64,000 bases of DNA from Micractinium sp. NFX-FRZ (taxonomy: Eukaryota > Chlorophyta > Trebouxiophyceae > Chlorellales > Chlorellaceae): the NCBI GenBank assembly GCA_029339195.1, contig JAPTJF010000017.1, positions 186,001 through 250,000 on the forward strand. Direction: 5' to 3'. A program made the position numbers and the translations under genes. Below the pieces are notes generated by a model. That model searched no databases, was not told the DNA's origin, and saw only the letters and a list, made by a program, of their open reading frames with translations. The first letter of the stretch is position 1; the number at the start of each line of letters is the position of its first letter. Below, one piece after another: positions 1 to 10,469 of the stretch.

Positions 1-298
1 GGCATTTTGGTGAGTTTCGAACAGCAGGGCAGCGCCAGGAGGAGCAGGATCACTCTCGGGCTCGGCTTTGCCAGCTCGCCGCATCATGAAATGCTCAAAA
101 TGCCTCGCTCCCGCAACCCCTCTGCTTCGGAAACTCGCTGCACTGCTGTAAACGGCGGTCTGATCGCCTTAAACCACCGCGTGTCGCCGCCCTGACAGCT
201 GCCGACCCCGCTCCACTTCCCGCCGCGCCTCCAGCCTCGGACAGCTTCAAAGGGCGCCCTTCGTCCCCGCGACAATCGAAAGGTTGGAGACGGTCAGC
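1..298. other. Left-edge region upstream of the NEMP-like gene
   Basis: No gene could be supported here. The short open frames on both strands lack a convincing start context, domain or splice continuity. It probably contains the promoter and 5' UTR of the plus-strand gene starting at 299, and possibly the end of a gene lying outside the window. Confidence 0.4.
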
Positions 299-3200
299 AT
301 GGCGCTCCGCTTGCTGCCGGTGCTGCTGGCAGCAGCGGCGGTGGCGGTGGGTGGCGGCGCCGCGGTGCGCGCGTCCCCCCTGGGAGAGCACTTTGGCAGC
401 AGCGGCTCCAGACCCCGTGGCATGCTGCAGGCGAGTGCTGCATGATGCTGCCTGATGCAATTTTTCATGCGATTGTGTTGCCGCGGTCGTGATGGAGGGT
501 GGCGGGATGACCGCGGGTCGCTGGGCGGGAAGCTAGTCTTCTGGTCGAAAGTTGGCGTGGGCCTTGGCGCGTGCAGAGTCACTGTCTGCCTGCTGACCCT
601 GCTTCGGTGCTTAGTTGGGGCCGCAGTGATGAGATGGCATACCTTGAAACCTTGCGCGGACAGCGCGCCAGTCGCCAGCAAGCCTCGCCTGCCCCCTGCC
701 CCCCCTGCTTGCCTGCACTCCTTGCAGCCCACAGCAGCATGTGAACCTGGACTATGCACCCCACCAACCGTCGCCATTCTCACTGCATCAGCCATTGCAA
801 TTATACCACTGTGCCACATCGCCCTTCCCGCAGCAGGTGGTGAAGCTTGATGATGGCACTGTGATCCAAGCGGAAGAGTTCCCCGGCCCCCCTAAGGCCT
901 CTGCCCTGCCCCACCTCTTCACCAGCGCTGCCGTGGAGGTGCACTGCCCCGCCCACCGGGTAGGTCTGGGGTGGGGGCGAGGCGATGTGGGGGGTCCAGG
1001 GAAGGGGGCAGGTCGCCATAGGGGCTGGCAAAGCATGTGCAAACAGATGTTGTGAGCCCCAAAGTGCTGCTAACAGGCGCAGGCAGGGGCATTGGCTGCT
1101 GCCGTCTGCACTGACTGCTTTTGGTCAGTTGAGCAGTCAGCAGTGGTTGGGCCCGTGAGGTGTAGCGTGTCGCAAGCATGTTCCGCCGCTGTACCCCCCG
1201 TTTCTGTTGCCTGCCTCGCGAAATTCCCACGGTCAGCCCCTGCTGCGCCATCACGCCACATGCGCCCCTTCCCCCCTCCCCACACCCAACGCTTGCTTCC
1301 TTGCTCCAGGAGTTTGCGGTGTACACCGGGTCCAGCATGTCGCAAGTGCGGGCCGCCTACGAGCGCGGCGACGCCGCCTGGTGCGGCCTGGCGCACTGGC
1401 TGCGCGAGTCGCCCAACTGCTCGGTGCCGATCGCCCCCTACGGCACCACCTTTGTGGCGGTGGCCAAGCCGCGCAGCTGGATGGCAGGTGGGCGGGGTGT
1501 TGGGGGCGGTTGTGGGGGGGCAGCCGGGTGAGGGCAGGGGCGCCCAATCTGCGGCAGTGGCGAAGCGGTGCAGCTGGACGGCAGGTGGGTGTGGGGTTTG
1601 TGAGGGCAGCATAGCTGGCTGGCTGGCTGGCTTGGCAGGTGGGGCGGGCACTAGAATGGCTGAGGGCGAGCGCAGGTGGGAGCGCAGGCGTGCAAGGGAG
1701 GAGCACGTGGCTTGGCGGGGCGGCAGCAGGCTTGGGCGCAGCTGTGAGGGGCAGGGCGCACCTGTTGCAGCATGCAGTCGCAGCAGCCGTGCCCAGCCAG
1801 CCTGGCAACCCCGCACCACTGTCCTGCTGTGGTGCACCTGCTGCATATCATTTGCTGTGTATCGCCTGCTGTACACCCACTACCTGTTGTGCAGGCGGCA
1901 GCGGCGAGGCGCACGCGTGCCAGCTTGAGCGGCGTGAGGCGCTGTCTATGGGCCGCATGCTGGCCGCACTGGTTGGCGGCTTCCTGTTCTGGTATGCCGG
2001 CGCGCTCAGCGAGTCCACGCCCTTCAGGTGAGCTGTCGGTGGGTTGCAGGCAGGTGGCGCCAGGTGGCGCCGGGCGGCACGAGCGGGGGAGCCGGGGGGG
2101 TGCCGGCCTTGTTGCTGTGCTGCCGCTGGTCCATGTGCGCAACAAACAGACACGGGGAGAGTGATGGCAGGCGCCTCTGTGCTGTTCGGCCCTTGCTTCT
2201 CTGGTACAGCTCCCCTGCACCTTGGGTATGAGAGGCAAGCGCTCGACCACCAGGCCTGCTTGGCGCTAACCTCCCATGCCCTGCACTTCAGCTCACACAG
2301 CCAATACTCCTACTGGCGCTCTCCAGCCTGCCTGCTGGCCCCCTTAGAGACTTTGCCGACTTGCCTCTTACCAACCGATCCATACCGCCCCGTCTGATTG
2401 CTGCAGGCTGACGGGTGGCACGCTGGGCTTCATGGCGCTCTCCAGCCTCATCCTGCTCTTCGTCCTGTACAGGTGCTGAGCTGACTGTGCGGTGCGGTGC
2501 CATGCTGCCTGTGCTGTGGTGGCGATGGCCGGTCGACAGTGCGCCGCCTGTCAAGCTGGCACCGTGTGGTGCTGAGCTGGCGGTGCTGAAGCCATGATGG
2601 GCTGGCTCGTTATTCCTGGGCAGCAGCTGTTTGCGCCGCCCATCAGTTTCCTGTCTGCGCCTCCCGCCCTGCCCTGCCCTGCCTGTCTGAACACTCAAGT
2701 AGTGCCGCAAATCTCTTCCCCTTCCCGCCCTCCCTTTCCCCGTGTCGCGCCTGCACTTACCTTCTCCGCCTGCCACCCCCCCTGCAGGAGGGTGCCCCAC
2801 AAGGGCAAGCTGTTTGCGGGTGCCGCCGTGTTTGGCTCCTCCTTCCTGGCCTCCATGCGCTGGCTCTTTGGCGTCTGGCTGCCCTCCACGCACCAGGTAG
2901 GGTGCCGTGGTGCGTGTTTGCTACTTTGTGCGTGCGTGTAGAGTTACTGCCACAGTAGCATTTAGGTGAAAAAGTGTGGGCCAACAGGCAGCGAAGGGGT
3001 GTGCCTCTGCGCTGGGCAAGCGGTTGGTGCGCGGCGGGGAGCGGTTGTCGGGGTGGGGGCGCGGACTGCGCGGTAGATGCACCAGGTGCCCCCCTGTGAA
3101 GCCGCACAGCCATCACGCCTGCAGACCTGCCTGCCCCGCATTCCGCTGCATGCTGCACTGAAGAAGCTGACACCTCCCCAGGCTCTCAGTCGACCACCCA

Positions 3201-5271
3201 CTCTCGCCCCCCTGCAGCGCCACCGACACTGTGACCCCCTTGTGCCTGGGCTGTGCAGATGCTGCGCCACCCGCTCACCCAGGGTTACCTGGCGCTCTCC
3301 GCCCTGGCTGGGCTGGCGCTCACTTATTACTACAACAACACGGGTGCGCACCAGCACAGGGCAGCAGAACACAGCATGCATGGCACGGCAGGGCATGGCG
3401 CAGCGGGGCGCTCACAGATCGCTAGATTCGACTCACAGCCCGGCACTGCACAGCCCACCATGAATCAGCAGGCAATCGCCAGTGCTGGCCGGAAAGCAGC
3501 CGTGGCAGATGCTTTCCTGCCCTGCTGCTCACCCCAGGGTGCCCCCTGAGCTCCCAGCCTACAAGTGCACTCTTGCCTCTTCAAACCCCGCCCCTCAAAA
3601 CCCGCGGCCAACCCAGCACTGCCCCTCCCCTTGCTTTGCTTCAAGCAGAGAACCGCAAGGTCAACACGATGCTGCGAGTGGCGCTGCAGCTGGTGGGCCT
3701 GTCCTCTGTTTACTTCAGGTGAGAGGCGCCGATAGGATGAGGGTTTAGGGTTCAGAACCTAAACCCTAAAACCCTGGGCCTGTCCTCCGTGTACTTCAGG
3801 TGAGAGGCATGGGCAGGGGAGGGGCGCCTGCCGCCACCAGGCGCCTTGCTTGGGGAAGCTCCAGGTGTGGTGCCGCTGGGCAATGCACCTGCCTCTGGTG
3901 CAACCTGGGGGTGCAGCAAACGACTCGCTCGCTCTGCTGCACAGCGCTGCCGCCATGCCGGTTCGTTAAGCGCCCAACACTGCCACGCGAAGTCACCCTG
4001 CCTGCAGTCCAACAGTGCCCCTCACACTCCCCTGCCGCCCAATCACCACGCCCCTCAATCCTCCAGTCCTTCAGCGCACCAACAAGCCCCACCGCTCCCA
4101 CTCCTCCCCTCAACTGAACTTTACTGTACTGAAGTGTACTGTACTGTGCTGTACCGCCTGCCCCCTGCAGCACCTCGATGACCGAGGCCTCGGTTGCCCT
4201 GTGCGCGGGCCTGCTGGGCGCCAAGGCATGGGGCTTCCTGCAGCAGCACCGCTCGATGCGCGATGCCCTGGCCTCGGCCAAGCGCAACATGCAGCACCAG
4301 CTGGGCAGCGAAAGCCAGGAGGAGGAGGGCCCGAGGGTGGTGGCGACCCTGGTGTCCGGGCCGGGCGGGCGCGGCGCAGCGGACCAGCCAGCGCCGGCGG
4401 CCGCCCAGCAGCAGCAGCAGTACCGCACGCCGGTGGTGGGCGGGGGCATGAGGCCCAGCGCGCCGGAGGTCAGCCCTCTGATCCAACGAGGTGAGAGGGT
4501 GAGGGAGCCGGCTTCGCCGTGGCTGCTGACCAGGCCAGGCCAGCAGGGAGGGCAGGCGGCAATGAAGAGGGCGCAGGTGCTTGCACGCCGCACGCAGCAC
4601 GAGAGAAGTGGCTGGTGCCAGCCTGGCCCCCTGGGCGGGCGGCTCTCACGGCTGCGCTCACACACCCCGCCCCCGTCCCTCTTGTGAAGAGCGCCCACAG
4701 CCAGCAGCCTGAGCAAGTGTTGTCAGTCTCCCCGCCCCCCTGCAGGCCTCATCCTGAACGAGGAGACGGGCCACATCATCGGCATTGGCAAGGCGACGTA
4801 CAACCGACTGGGTGAGGGCCGCCCGAGTCTCAACTTGTTCACTGTGGTTTGATGGACTGTGTCAGAGGGGTGTCGTGTCGTCGGGCATGTGCCGGGGCCG
4901 GCCCAAGGTTGAGGGCAGCTGTATGCTGTGGAGGGATGCAGGCGCGCCCCCAGATCTTCTGCCGCTCCAGGGCCGCCCCCTACCCTGCCGTGCCGCCCCC
5001 GCCTCAGTTTGGCCTGCCGTGGAGGCTGGCTGCTACACCGCTGATCAGCAGCTGCTGGGCACCTTCTCCCCACCCGCGTGTCTGTGAATAACTTCCATTC
5101 TTTCTTTCTTCCCAACCTCCCCCCTCCCCGTCTGCCCTTCTAACTGCAGTGGAGTCGGGCTACGTTGTGGACCAGCTGGCGGGCACCATCACCCCGCCGC
5201 CCCCCAGCCCAGAATCGCCCGCCCGCCCCGCCCGGGGCAGCGGGCGCGCCAGGCGGCGCCACACGCCGTGA
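299..5271 (+). CDS. NEMP: NEMP/PNET2-like nuclear envelope integral membrane protein
   Basis: Predicted 500-aa protein of the NEMP (TMEM194, DUF2215) family; the land-plant members are the PNET2 inner-nuclear-membrane proteins that contact chromatin. Exons: 299-430, 738-959, 1310-1487, 1895-2027, 2407-2472, 2788-2896, 3259-3343, 3649-3718, 4171-4490, 4746-4811, 5150-5271; phases agree throughout. Residues 1-25 form an Ala/Leu-rich signal peptide, followed by a lumenal Cys-containing domain (about 45-180). Five hydrophobic segments follow at roughly 195-345, including GFMALSSLILLFVLYR and the motif RVPHKGKLFAG, matching the family layout. The Gln- and Pro-rich tail from about 345 would face the nucleoplasm. 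Intron 1 uses a GC donor (GCGAGT). Introns 3, 5 and 8 hold decayed copies of the preceding exon end. Family placement rests on topology and motif likeness and is fairly secure; the N-terminal exon is the least certain part. Confidence 0.78.
1551..1601 (+). repeat. Intronic ghost of NEMP exon 3 end plus donor
   Basis: This stretch resembles 1458-1499, the last bases of exon 3 with its GTGGG donor. Shared blocks include GCAGCTGGA and GGCAGGTGGG. It lies in the downstream intron and is not needed for the reading frame. Confidence 0.75.
3741..3775. repeat. Head-to-head interstitial telomeric repeat
   Basis: The sequence reads GGGTTTAGGGTT, a 3-base spacer, then AACCTAAACCCTAAAACCC: TTTAGGG-type units in one direction followed by the same units inverted. 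It sits exactly between the true end of NEMP exon 8 (to 3718) and a second copy of that exon end (3774-3809). TTTAGGG is the telomere unit of plants and chlorellacean algae. Confidence 0.85.
3774..3809 (+). repeat. Intronic ghost of NEMP exon 8 end plus donor
   Basis: Near-identical copy, 81 bp downstream, of 3693-3728: TGGGCCTGTCCTC, then GTACTTCAGGTGAGAGGC. It carries a complete second 5' splice site (CAG|GTGAGAG), so a transcript using it would be a plausible alternative splice form. Confidence 0.85.
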
Positions 5272-5765
5272 GGGCGCGGCACGCACTGCCTGGCGTGGGA
5301 GCAGCGATTGCGCCGCTGTGCAGCACGCTCCCGGGGGATCTGACAGGCAGGATGGCAGCAGCGGCCGCCTGCCCTCCACCCACCTGCGCCACATGGCACA
5401 ATGGGGGCCCACTTGTCAGCAGCGCGGACGCGTGCACAGCCACATCCGTTTTTTTCAAATTAGATAGCAGCACACATGCCAATAACACACACATAGGTAG
5501 CCATGTCAACCTCCCTGTCCTCCCTTGTCAACTCGCTCCTGTTTGCTCGCTCCCTGCCCATGACCGCACCGTTGTACCGCTTCCAGCTCAGCATGACCTC
5601 TTCTTCCTGCACCCTGCATGTATGACCCACCCTGCACAGCTGACCCACTCTGCACAGCTAGCCCGCCTGCGTGTATGCCAACCCCTTGAAACCCACGCAT
5701 CAACCCCCCAACCACTGTCCTCCGGGATCCAGCGCAGCCCCTTGTTTTCTTGCGCCCGTAGCAGC

Positions 5766-5770
5766 CTGTA
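5766..5770 (+). terminator. TGTAA polyadenylation element, NEMP-like gene
   Basis: TGTAA is the usual green-algal poly(A) signal. This copy lies about 495 nt past the stop codon and would place cleavage some 15-20 nt further on. Confidence 0.5.
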
Positions 5771-6165
5771 AGTCCTGGGAGTAGCGACACAAATGGCACG
5801 GAGCGTGCACCTGTGCAGCCGTGAATCTGGCCCTCGCTGCCAGAAAGCGGGCATGCCGCAACACGCCATTGCCGTCATCATGACGCATGTGCATGCCACC
5901 CCCTTCTGGGAACCATCGGACAGGGTGCAGGGCTCACCATGACTTCACCTGCTGCAGGAGCCACCTGGCAGAGCTGTATGCTGCCACACGCCCCTGCTCC
6001 TTTCATGCTCGCTTCCCCCCTCACGGTACCGTCCTGCAGACCAGCATGCTGTCACACGCCCCTCGTCTTGTCACACTCATGATGTCCTCTCGCTGTACCC
6101 AACAGCCAGGGTGATTGAGGCACATTGTGGGCCAGTTGACACCTGGATGGACCGACTGTGCAGAG

Positions 6166-6170
6166 TTACA
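6166..6170 (-). terminator. TGTAA polyadenylation element, RPN7
   Basis: Minus-strand TGTAA about 215 nt past the RPN7 stop codon, at a normal distance for an algal 3' UTR. Confidence 0.5.
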
Positions 6171-6383
6171 GCCAGGAAATGATGTGCACAGCGCAGGGTT
6201 GATTGCTGACCAGTTCCGGGGCAGCGCCGCACTTGCAGTGCCGCCGCTCGTGGCGTGCAGGGGCGGTTGCTCAGAGGTGTGTGTGCAGTGGGTGCATGCG
6301 TGTATCGAGTATTGGGTGTGGAATTCTCTGCCAGTGTGTTGTTGCTGCCAGTGCCTCCAATGCTGCTTCATGCCGCACACCCC

Positions 6384-9300
6384 CTACTCGATGTCGATCA
6401 CTTTCGAGAGCTTCTGCAGGCGGTTGAGCAGCAGGTCGCCCTGCTTGATGGCCTGCTGGTACAGCGCGTTCTTGGCGTCGGGCCTGCAAGCCAATGGGTG
6501 GGGCGGGGGCGGGCAGCGGTCGACAATTGGTAGACACTATTAATGCAACCAACTCTCAAATGTCAGTCCCCACCATGCCCGCCCCTTCCGTGACGACAAA
6601 CCATACCAAAACTTGATAAAAGAACACAGTGATACTCCCACCCTTGTCTCGCCTGTTGGTCTCCACCATGCCCGCCACATCCCTCATGCGCAAACAATTC
6701 AAAATCGAATCACTATAATCCTCAACCCATGCATGCCTCACCTGTTGGTCTCCACCATGCCCGCCACCTTGTCAATCTTGGCGGGCAGGCGGCCAGCCAC
6801 GATGAAGTCGGCCTGGCGCAGGGGGAGGTGGGCCAAGGGGAGGAGGAGGCGGCGGTTGAGGCAGCGGGGCGAGGATGAGGAGGCCGGCGCAGGGCAGGAA
6901 GGCGCAACGCTGCGCAGATTGGGCACGGGCGGGTCGAGCATGGGGGCCCCCAGCTGCATGTCACCACACCGTCACACGTCACAAGGGGAGGGGGCCACAG
7001 AGGCACCGATCACATCCCCAAACCACAAGTCGGGCAGGAGTGGAGGTGAGGGGGAGACCAGGAGGCACCCACCAGCTCCGCGTCCAGGAAGTCTGAGCTG
7101 ACCCCAAAGGTGGCCGCCATGCTGGCCAGCGTCACGCTCTTGTACGACTCCAGGAACTGGGAGGGCGGGGGCACAGGGTTGGGCAGGTTGGATCAGGACA
7201 GAACGCTCAGACTTGGGTGCTGTGCAGCTGGTGCGGTGCTGACCTGCCTGGGGCTGGACCCACCCACCCCACCAGGCACGCAGACCGCACCCTCAACACC
7301 CACCCTTGATCAGAATGAAACAGTGCCATCCCATCCCATCCCACCACACCCCATCGCATCCCACCACACCCATCCCATCCCATTACACCTGCGCATATGC
7401 CGCTGCGCGCGCTTCCCGCATGTAGTAGCGGAAGTGTGGGTGCAGGTAGGGGTCGGCGCGGATGGCGTCGCTCAGCCCCGCAAACGCCTGCGGGCGGGCG
7501 GCGGGGGCGGGGGTCCAGTGCTCGGTAGCGTCACCGGGCAGTGTGAAGGCACGGGCGGGAGGGCGGCGCATGCGGGTGCTTGCCTCCCCTGCCAGCACAC
7601 AATCTGTCCGCGCCCTCTAATTCAACCCCTCCCCCCCCCACACACACCCCTGAGATCACTCGGCGTGCCGGCAGCCATGGAGGCAGGGGGCGCCCTGCTT
7701 TCCGCCTGCCCCTGCCTTCCACCTTTGCCTTTGTTGCCCCTGCCGTCACCCCCGGGGAAACCTCATCCCTACCCCGCCCCTCCTCACAAACATAAACATA
7801 AACATAAACACATAAATCACCGCACCTTGAAGAATTCGGCGTACTGGCAGTCGTAGAGTGAGGAGAGGAAGGGGCGCAGGTGGGGCAGCGTGTCGATGAC
7901 GGACAGGACCTCGGGGGAGTCGATGACCTGGCGGGGCGGGGTGGGGAGGTGGGGGGTGGGGTGGGAAGAACATGGAGAGGAGCGGAGGCAGGGGTGAGGG
8001 CATGAGCGGGGGCAGGGCGACACAGCACCAGAACACAGACAGCCAGCGGTTGTGCGGGTTCGGCTGTGAAGCGCAGAGGGCAAATGCACTTTTGGGGCGG
8101 TGGCACGGCGAGGGCGTGGCGAATCCACTTTGCCTCAAGCGTGGGGCAGCCCAGCGCCACCGCATTCAAACCAGGGGCGGTCCCCACAAAGGAGGTTGAA
8201 CCACGGGTTCCTGTGGCAGCCGCAGTATCTGTTCCCCCCACCTTGCTCTTGAGCGTGGGTCGGTCCAGCGCCACCACCGCAAGCAGCACGGTGTAGAAGA
8301 TGCAGCGCTCATACGGCATCAGCTCGCCGCTGGTGAAAGTGGCAATCGCGTCCAGCAGCAGCTCGGCGGCGCGCTTGAACTGACGGGTGGCCATGAGGAA
8401 GACGGACTCGTACACCTGCTTGCAAAGGGGGAGCCCAGGAGAGCTTTCTTTGGTTGTCAAGACGTCTTATGGCAGGGCAGCGGAGCTGAGGTGGCTCCGA
8501 GGAAGACGGCAATATAGCAAACCTTTAGGAGGGACCTCCCGCCACGCCACCCCACCACCCGGCCCCGCACCCACCCCCACAGCATCACCCACCACCCACA
8601 GGCACCCGCCCGCCCACCTTGAGCTTGTTCTTGCGCTCCCAGTCGCCCCCCTTGTCGCACAGCCCCCGCGCCTTCTCCAGCCCCGCCTTCACCGCGCCCC
8701 AGTCGCCGCGGCTGAGCTCCAGCCTGCACAGGCAGGGGCACAGCAGAGAGCCAGGGTGGGGCCATTGGCAGGCACAGGCACAGGGGAAGTTCTGATGCAT
8801 AGTGCGCTATCGGCGTCAGTGCCTTGCGACGCGCTTGCCACATCAGCCCGCGTTCCACCCCTCATGTCCCCAGCCCCTGCCATGCAAGCAGCCGAGAACG
8901 CACCCAACAGTGCAGTCTGAAATGAAATCCGACCCGAAAGCTGGATGCCGCACCCTATGTGGGCCGACGCCCTGCACCCAACCGCCCCACCCCACGCTCC
9001 CAGGCATACGTCAACCCTGGCACAGTCCAGCAGGGCAGCCACCTGGCCGAGGCTGAAGGCAGGCCAAGCTGGCGAGCCTGGCCTGCAGCCTCATCTTGGG
9101 TGCCACCCCTGGGCCTTGGCCTCTGCTTGCCCAGGCACACACACCCAGGCACCGCTCACTCTTCCCAGAAGGCCCCAGGGAGCTGCCCCCACCTGATGAG
9201 GCTGAAGGCCAGGTCCATTTTGGGGCCCACCCCCGCGGTCTTGGCCTCTGCCGCTGCGTACGCGGCCAGCGCGGCAGCGTGGTCGCCCACAGAGCACAGG

Positions 9301-10206
9301 AAGTCTGCCTTTGCCTGCAGCGCGTCCCGCACCTCCACCTCGCCCGCATTCGTCTCTGCAGGGATGGACAGAGGGCAGCGGGTGCGTAGGTGAGAGCAGT
9401 TCAAACGGGAGCGAGGAGGGCAGCGAGACAGACTGCAACCATTCGCCAGGCCAGACTTGGCTCCCTGCAGCTCCAGAAGGCAAAGTGGGGGAAGTGCGGC
9501 GAGGCTGGGTGGCCCTAACAACTCGAAACCGAGCGCTGTTGACCAGCACACACTGTATCATGCAAGACCGGGGGCCCGCCCTCACCCGCATCCGCCATCT
9601 TCTCCTCGAGCTCCGCCAGCCGCTTGGCGATGCTCTCCTGCATCGCCGCTAGCCGCGCGCCGTCGGCGCTGCACCCCAGCTCCGCGCACACCTCCTCGTA
9701 GATCGGCGCCATGTCTGGAGGAAGGGGCAGGCAGGGACAGGCAGGAGCGGTGGAGGAGGGGAGGGTGGTGGGCAGGGCAAGCGCAGGCAGTGCGAGGCGA
9801 GGGCACCTGGCCTGCCAAACCATGGCATCGCTTGTCAAAGCAGCCATGAGGCCATGGTGCTTGGTACTTTTTCATAGGTTTCAAATATTGGTCTGCCAGC
9901 TGGGGAAGGCGCACACCCAGCTCAAGTGACGTCTCTTTCACTGCCGCGCTGCCCACCCGCCCGCCAGCTGCCGCTGCCGCTCACCGTGCTGCTGCACGAT
10001 CTCTATGATGTCCCGCTGCAGCTGCTGCCTGTCGACATCAGTCACATCTTGTGTGCGGAACAGGAAGCGCTGCAGAGGGCAAGGGAGGGACCTTCAGAAG
10101 GCGGGCACGCGATCGGGCAGGCTGCGCTCCCTGTCCGGTCAGGCAAGCACACCTTTTGCGCCAGCACCAGCTTGAAGTCCTGAGGCTCCTCTGGCTGGTC
10201 GGCCAT
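6384..10206 (-). CDS. RPN7: 26S proteasome regulatory subunit RPN7 (PSMD6)
   Basis: Lid subunit of the 19S regulatory particle. RPN7 acts with RPN5, RPN6 and RPN9 as a PCI-domain scaffold beside the deubiquitinase RPN11, in nucleus and cytosol. Exons in transcript order: 10206-10153, 10069-9985, 9714-9586, 9355-9193, 8723-8618, 8415-8242, 7927-7826, 7487-7389, 7156-7073, 6812-6742, 6483-6384; all phases join, giving 388 aa, the usual family length. It begins [19 protein letters not shown] helical/TPR-like half (about 90-230) includes [20 protein letters not shown]; the PCI half (about 230-370) includes [20 protein letters not shown] and [19 protein letters not shown]; it ends in [11 protein letters not shown]. 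It shares a 263-bp divergent promoter with CRSH. Introns after exons 4, 6 and 10 contain degenerate copies of the preceding exon end. Confidence 0.95.
6560..6677 (-). repeat. Two intronic ghosts of RPN7 exon 10 end
   Basis: The last bases of exon 10 with its donor (6739-6777, encoding AGMVETNR) recur at 6647-6677, where CCTGTTGGTCTCCACCATGC is identical, and in a more decayed form at 6560-6585. All three lie in tandem, the copies inside the last intron. Confidence 0.85.
7321..7390. repeat. CATCC/CACC simple repeat in an RPN7 intron
   Basis: Imperfect tandem CCATC and CCACACC units lie between RPN7 exons 8 and 9, ending at the donor of exon 8. Confidence 0.7.
7789..7818. repeat. ATAAAC hexamer microsatellite
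   Basis: About four tandem copies of ACATAA sit just past RPN7 exon 7, a rare A-rich patch in this GC-rich window. Confidence 0.7.
8125..8164 (-). repeat. Intronic ghost of RPN7 exon 6 end
   Basis: Degenerate copy of 8238-8281 (exon 6 end, [10 protein letters not shown], plus donor). Matching blocks include AAGCGTGGG and CCAGCGCCACCGC. Confidence 0.7.
9040..9130 (-). repeat. Intronic ghost of RPN7 exon 4 end
   Basis: Two blocks, 9040-9066 (GAGGCTGAAGGC) and 9092-9130 (CTTGGCCTCTGC), match in order the exon 4 end at 9190-9258. The copy is split by a short insertion. Confidence 0.65.
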
Positions 10207-10469
10207 GCTGCCCCGCTCGATCGATCAGCTGTTGCGACTCCCTCTTCAACCCAGACGCGTGCAAATGCACTTTGTGGATAACTTCCGTCACTGGACAGCA
10301 AGGTCAGCGCGCGCAGATGCCTCTGAGGCCTTGGGCGCATTGCCAAAGTGGCCGAGCATGCCAAAGCATGCCCACAGCAATCGGGGATGGGGCCGGCTCA
10401 AAGTGGGTGCGCATTCTAGCACCGTACTTGGACAAGATCCAACAGCTCGAACTGCGGGTGCCCAGCAAT
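10207..10469. promoter_or_regulatory. Divergent promoter, RPN7 / CRSH
   Basis: Only 263 bp separate the two opposed start codons, so both promoters and both 5' UTRs must share this stretch. No TATA-like box or named element could be assigned by eye. Confidence 0.5.

Larger units (their letters stand above)
5272..6383. other. Convergent 3' region between NEMP-like gene and RPN7
   Basis: No gene was found. The region holds the 3' UTRs of the two convergent genes, each with a TGTAA element (5766-5770 on plus, 6166-6170 on minus). The rest is pyrimidine-rich on the plus strand and lacks extended coding signal. Confidence 0.6.

Noticed and set aside
3741..3775. Telomeric repeat as a sign of a chromosome end or assembly join
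   Set aside because: Coding exons continue in phase on both sides and the repeat is only about 35 bp, inverted on itself, so it is interstitial.
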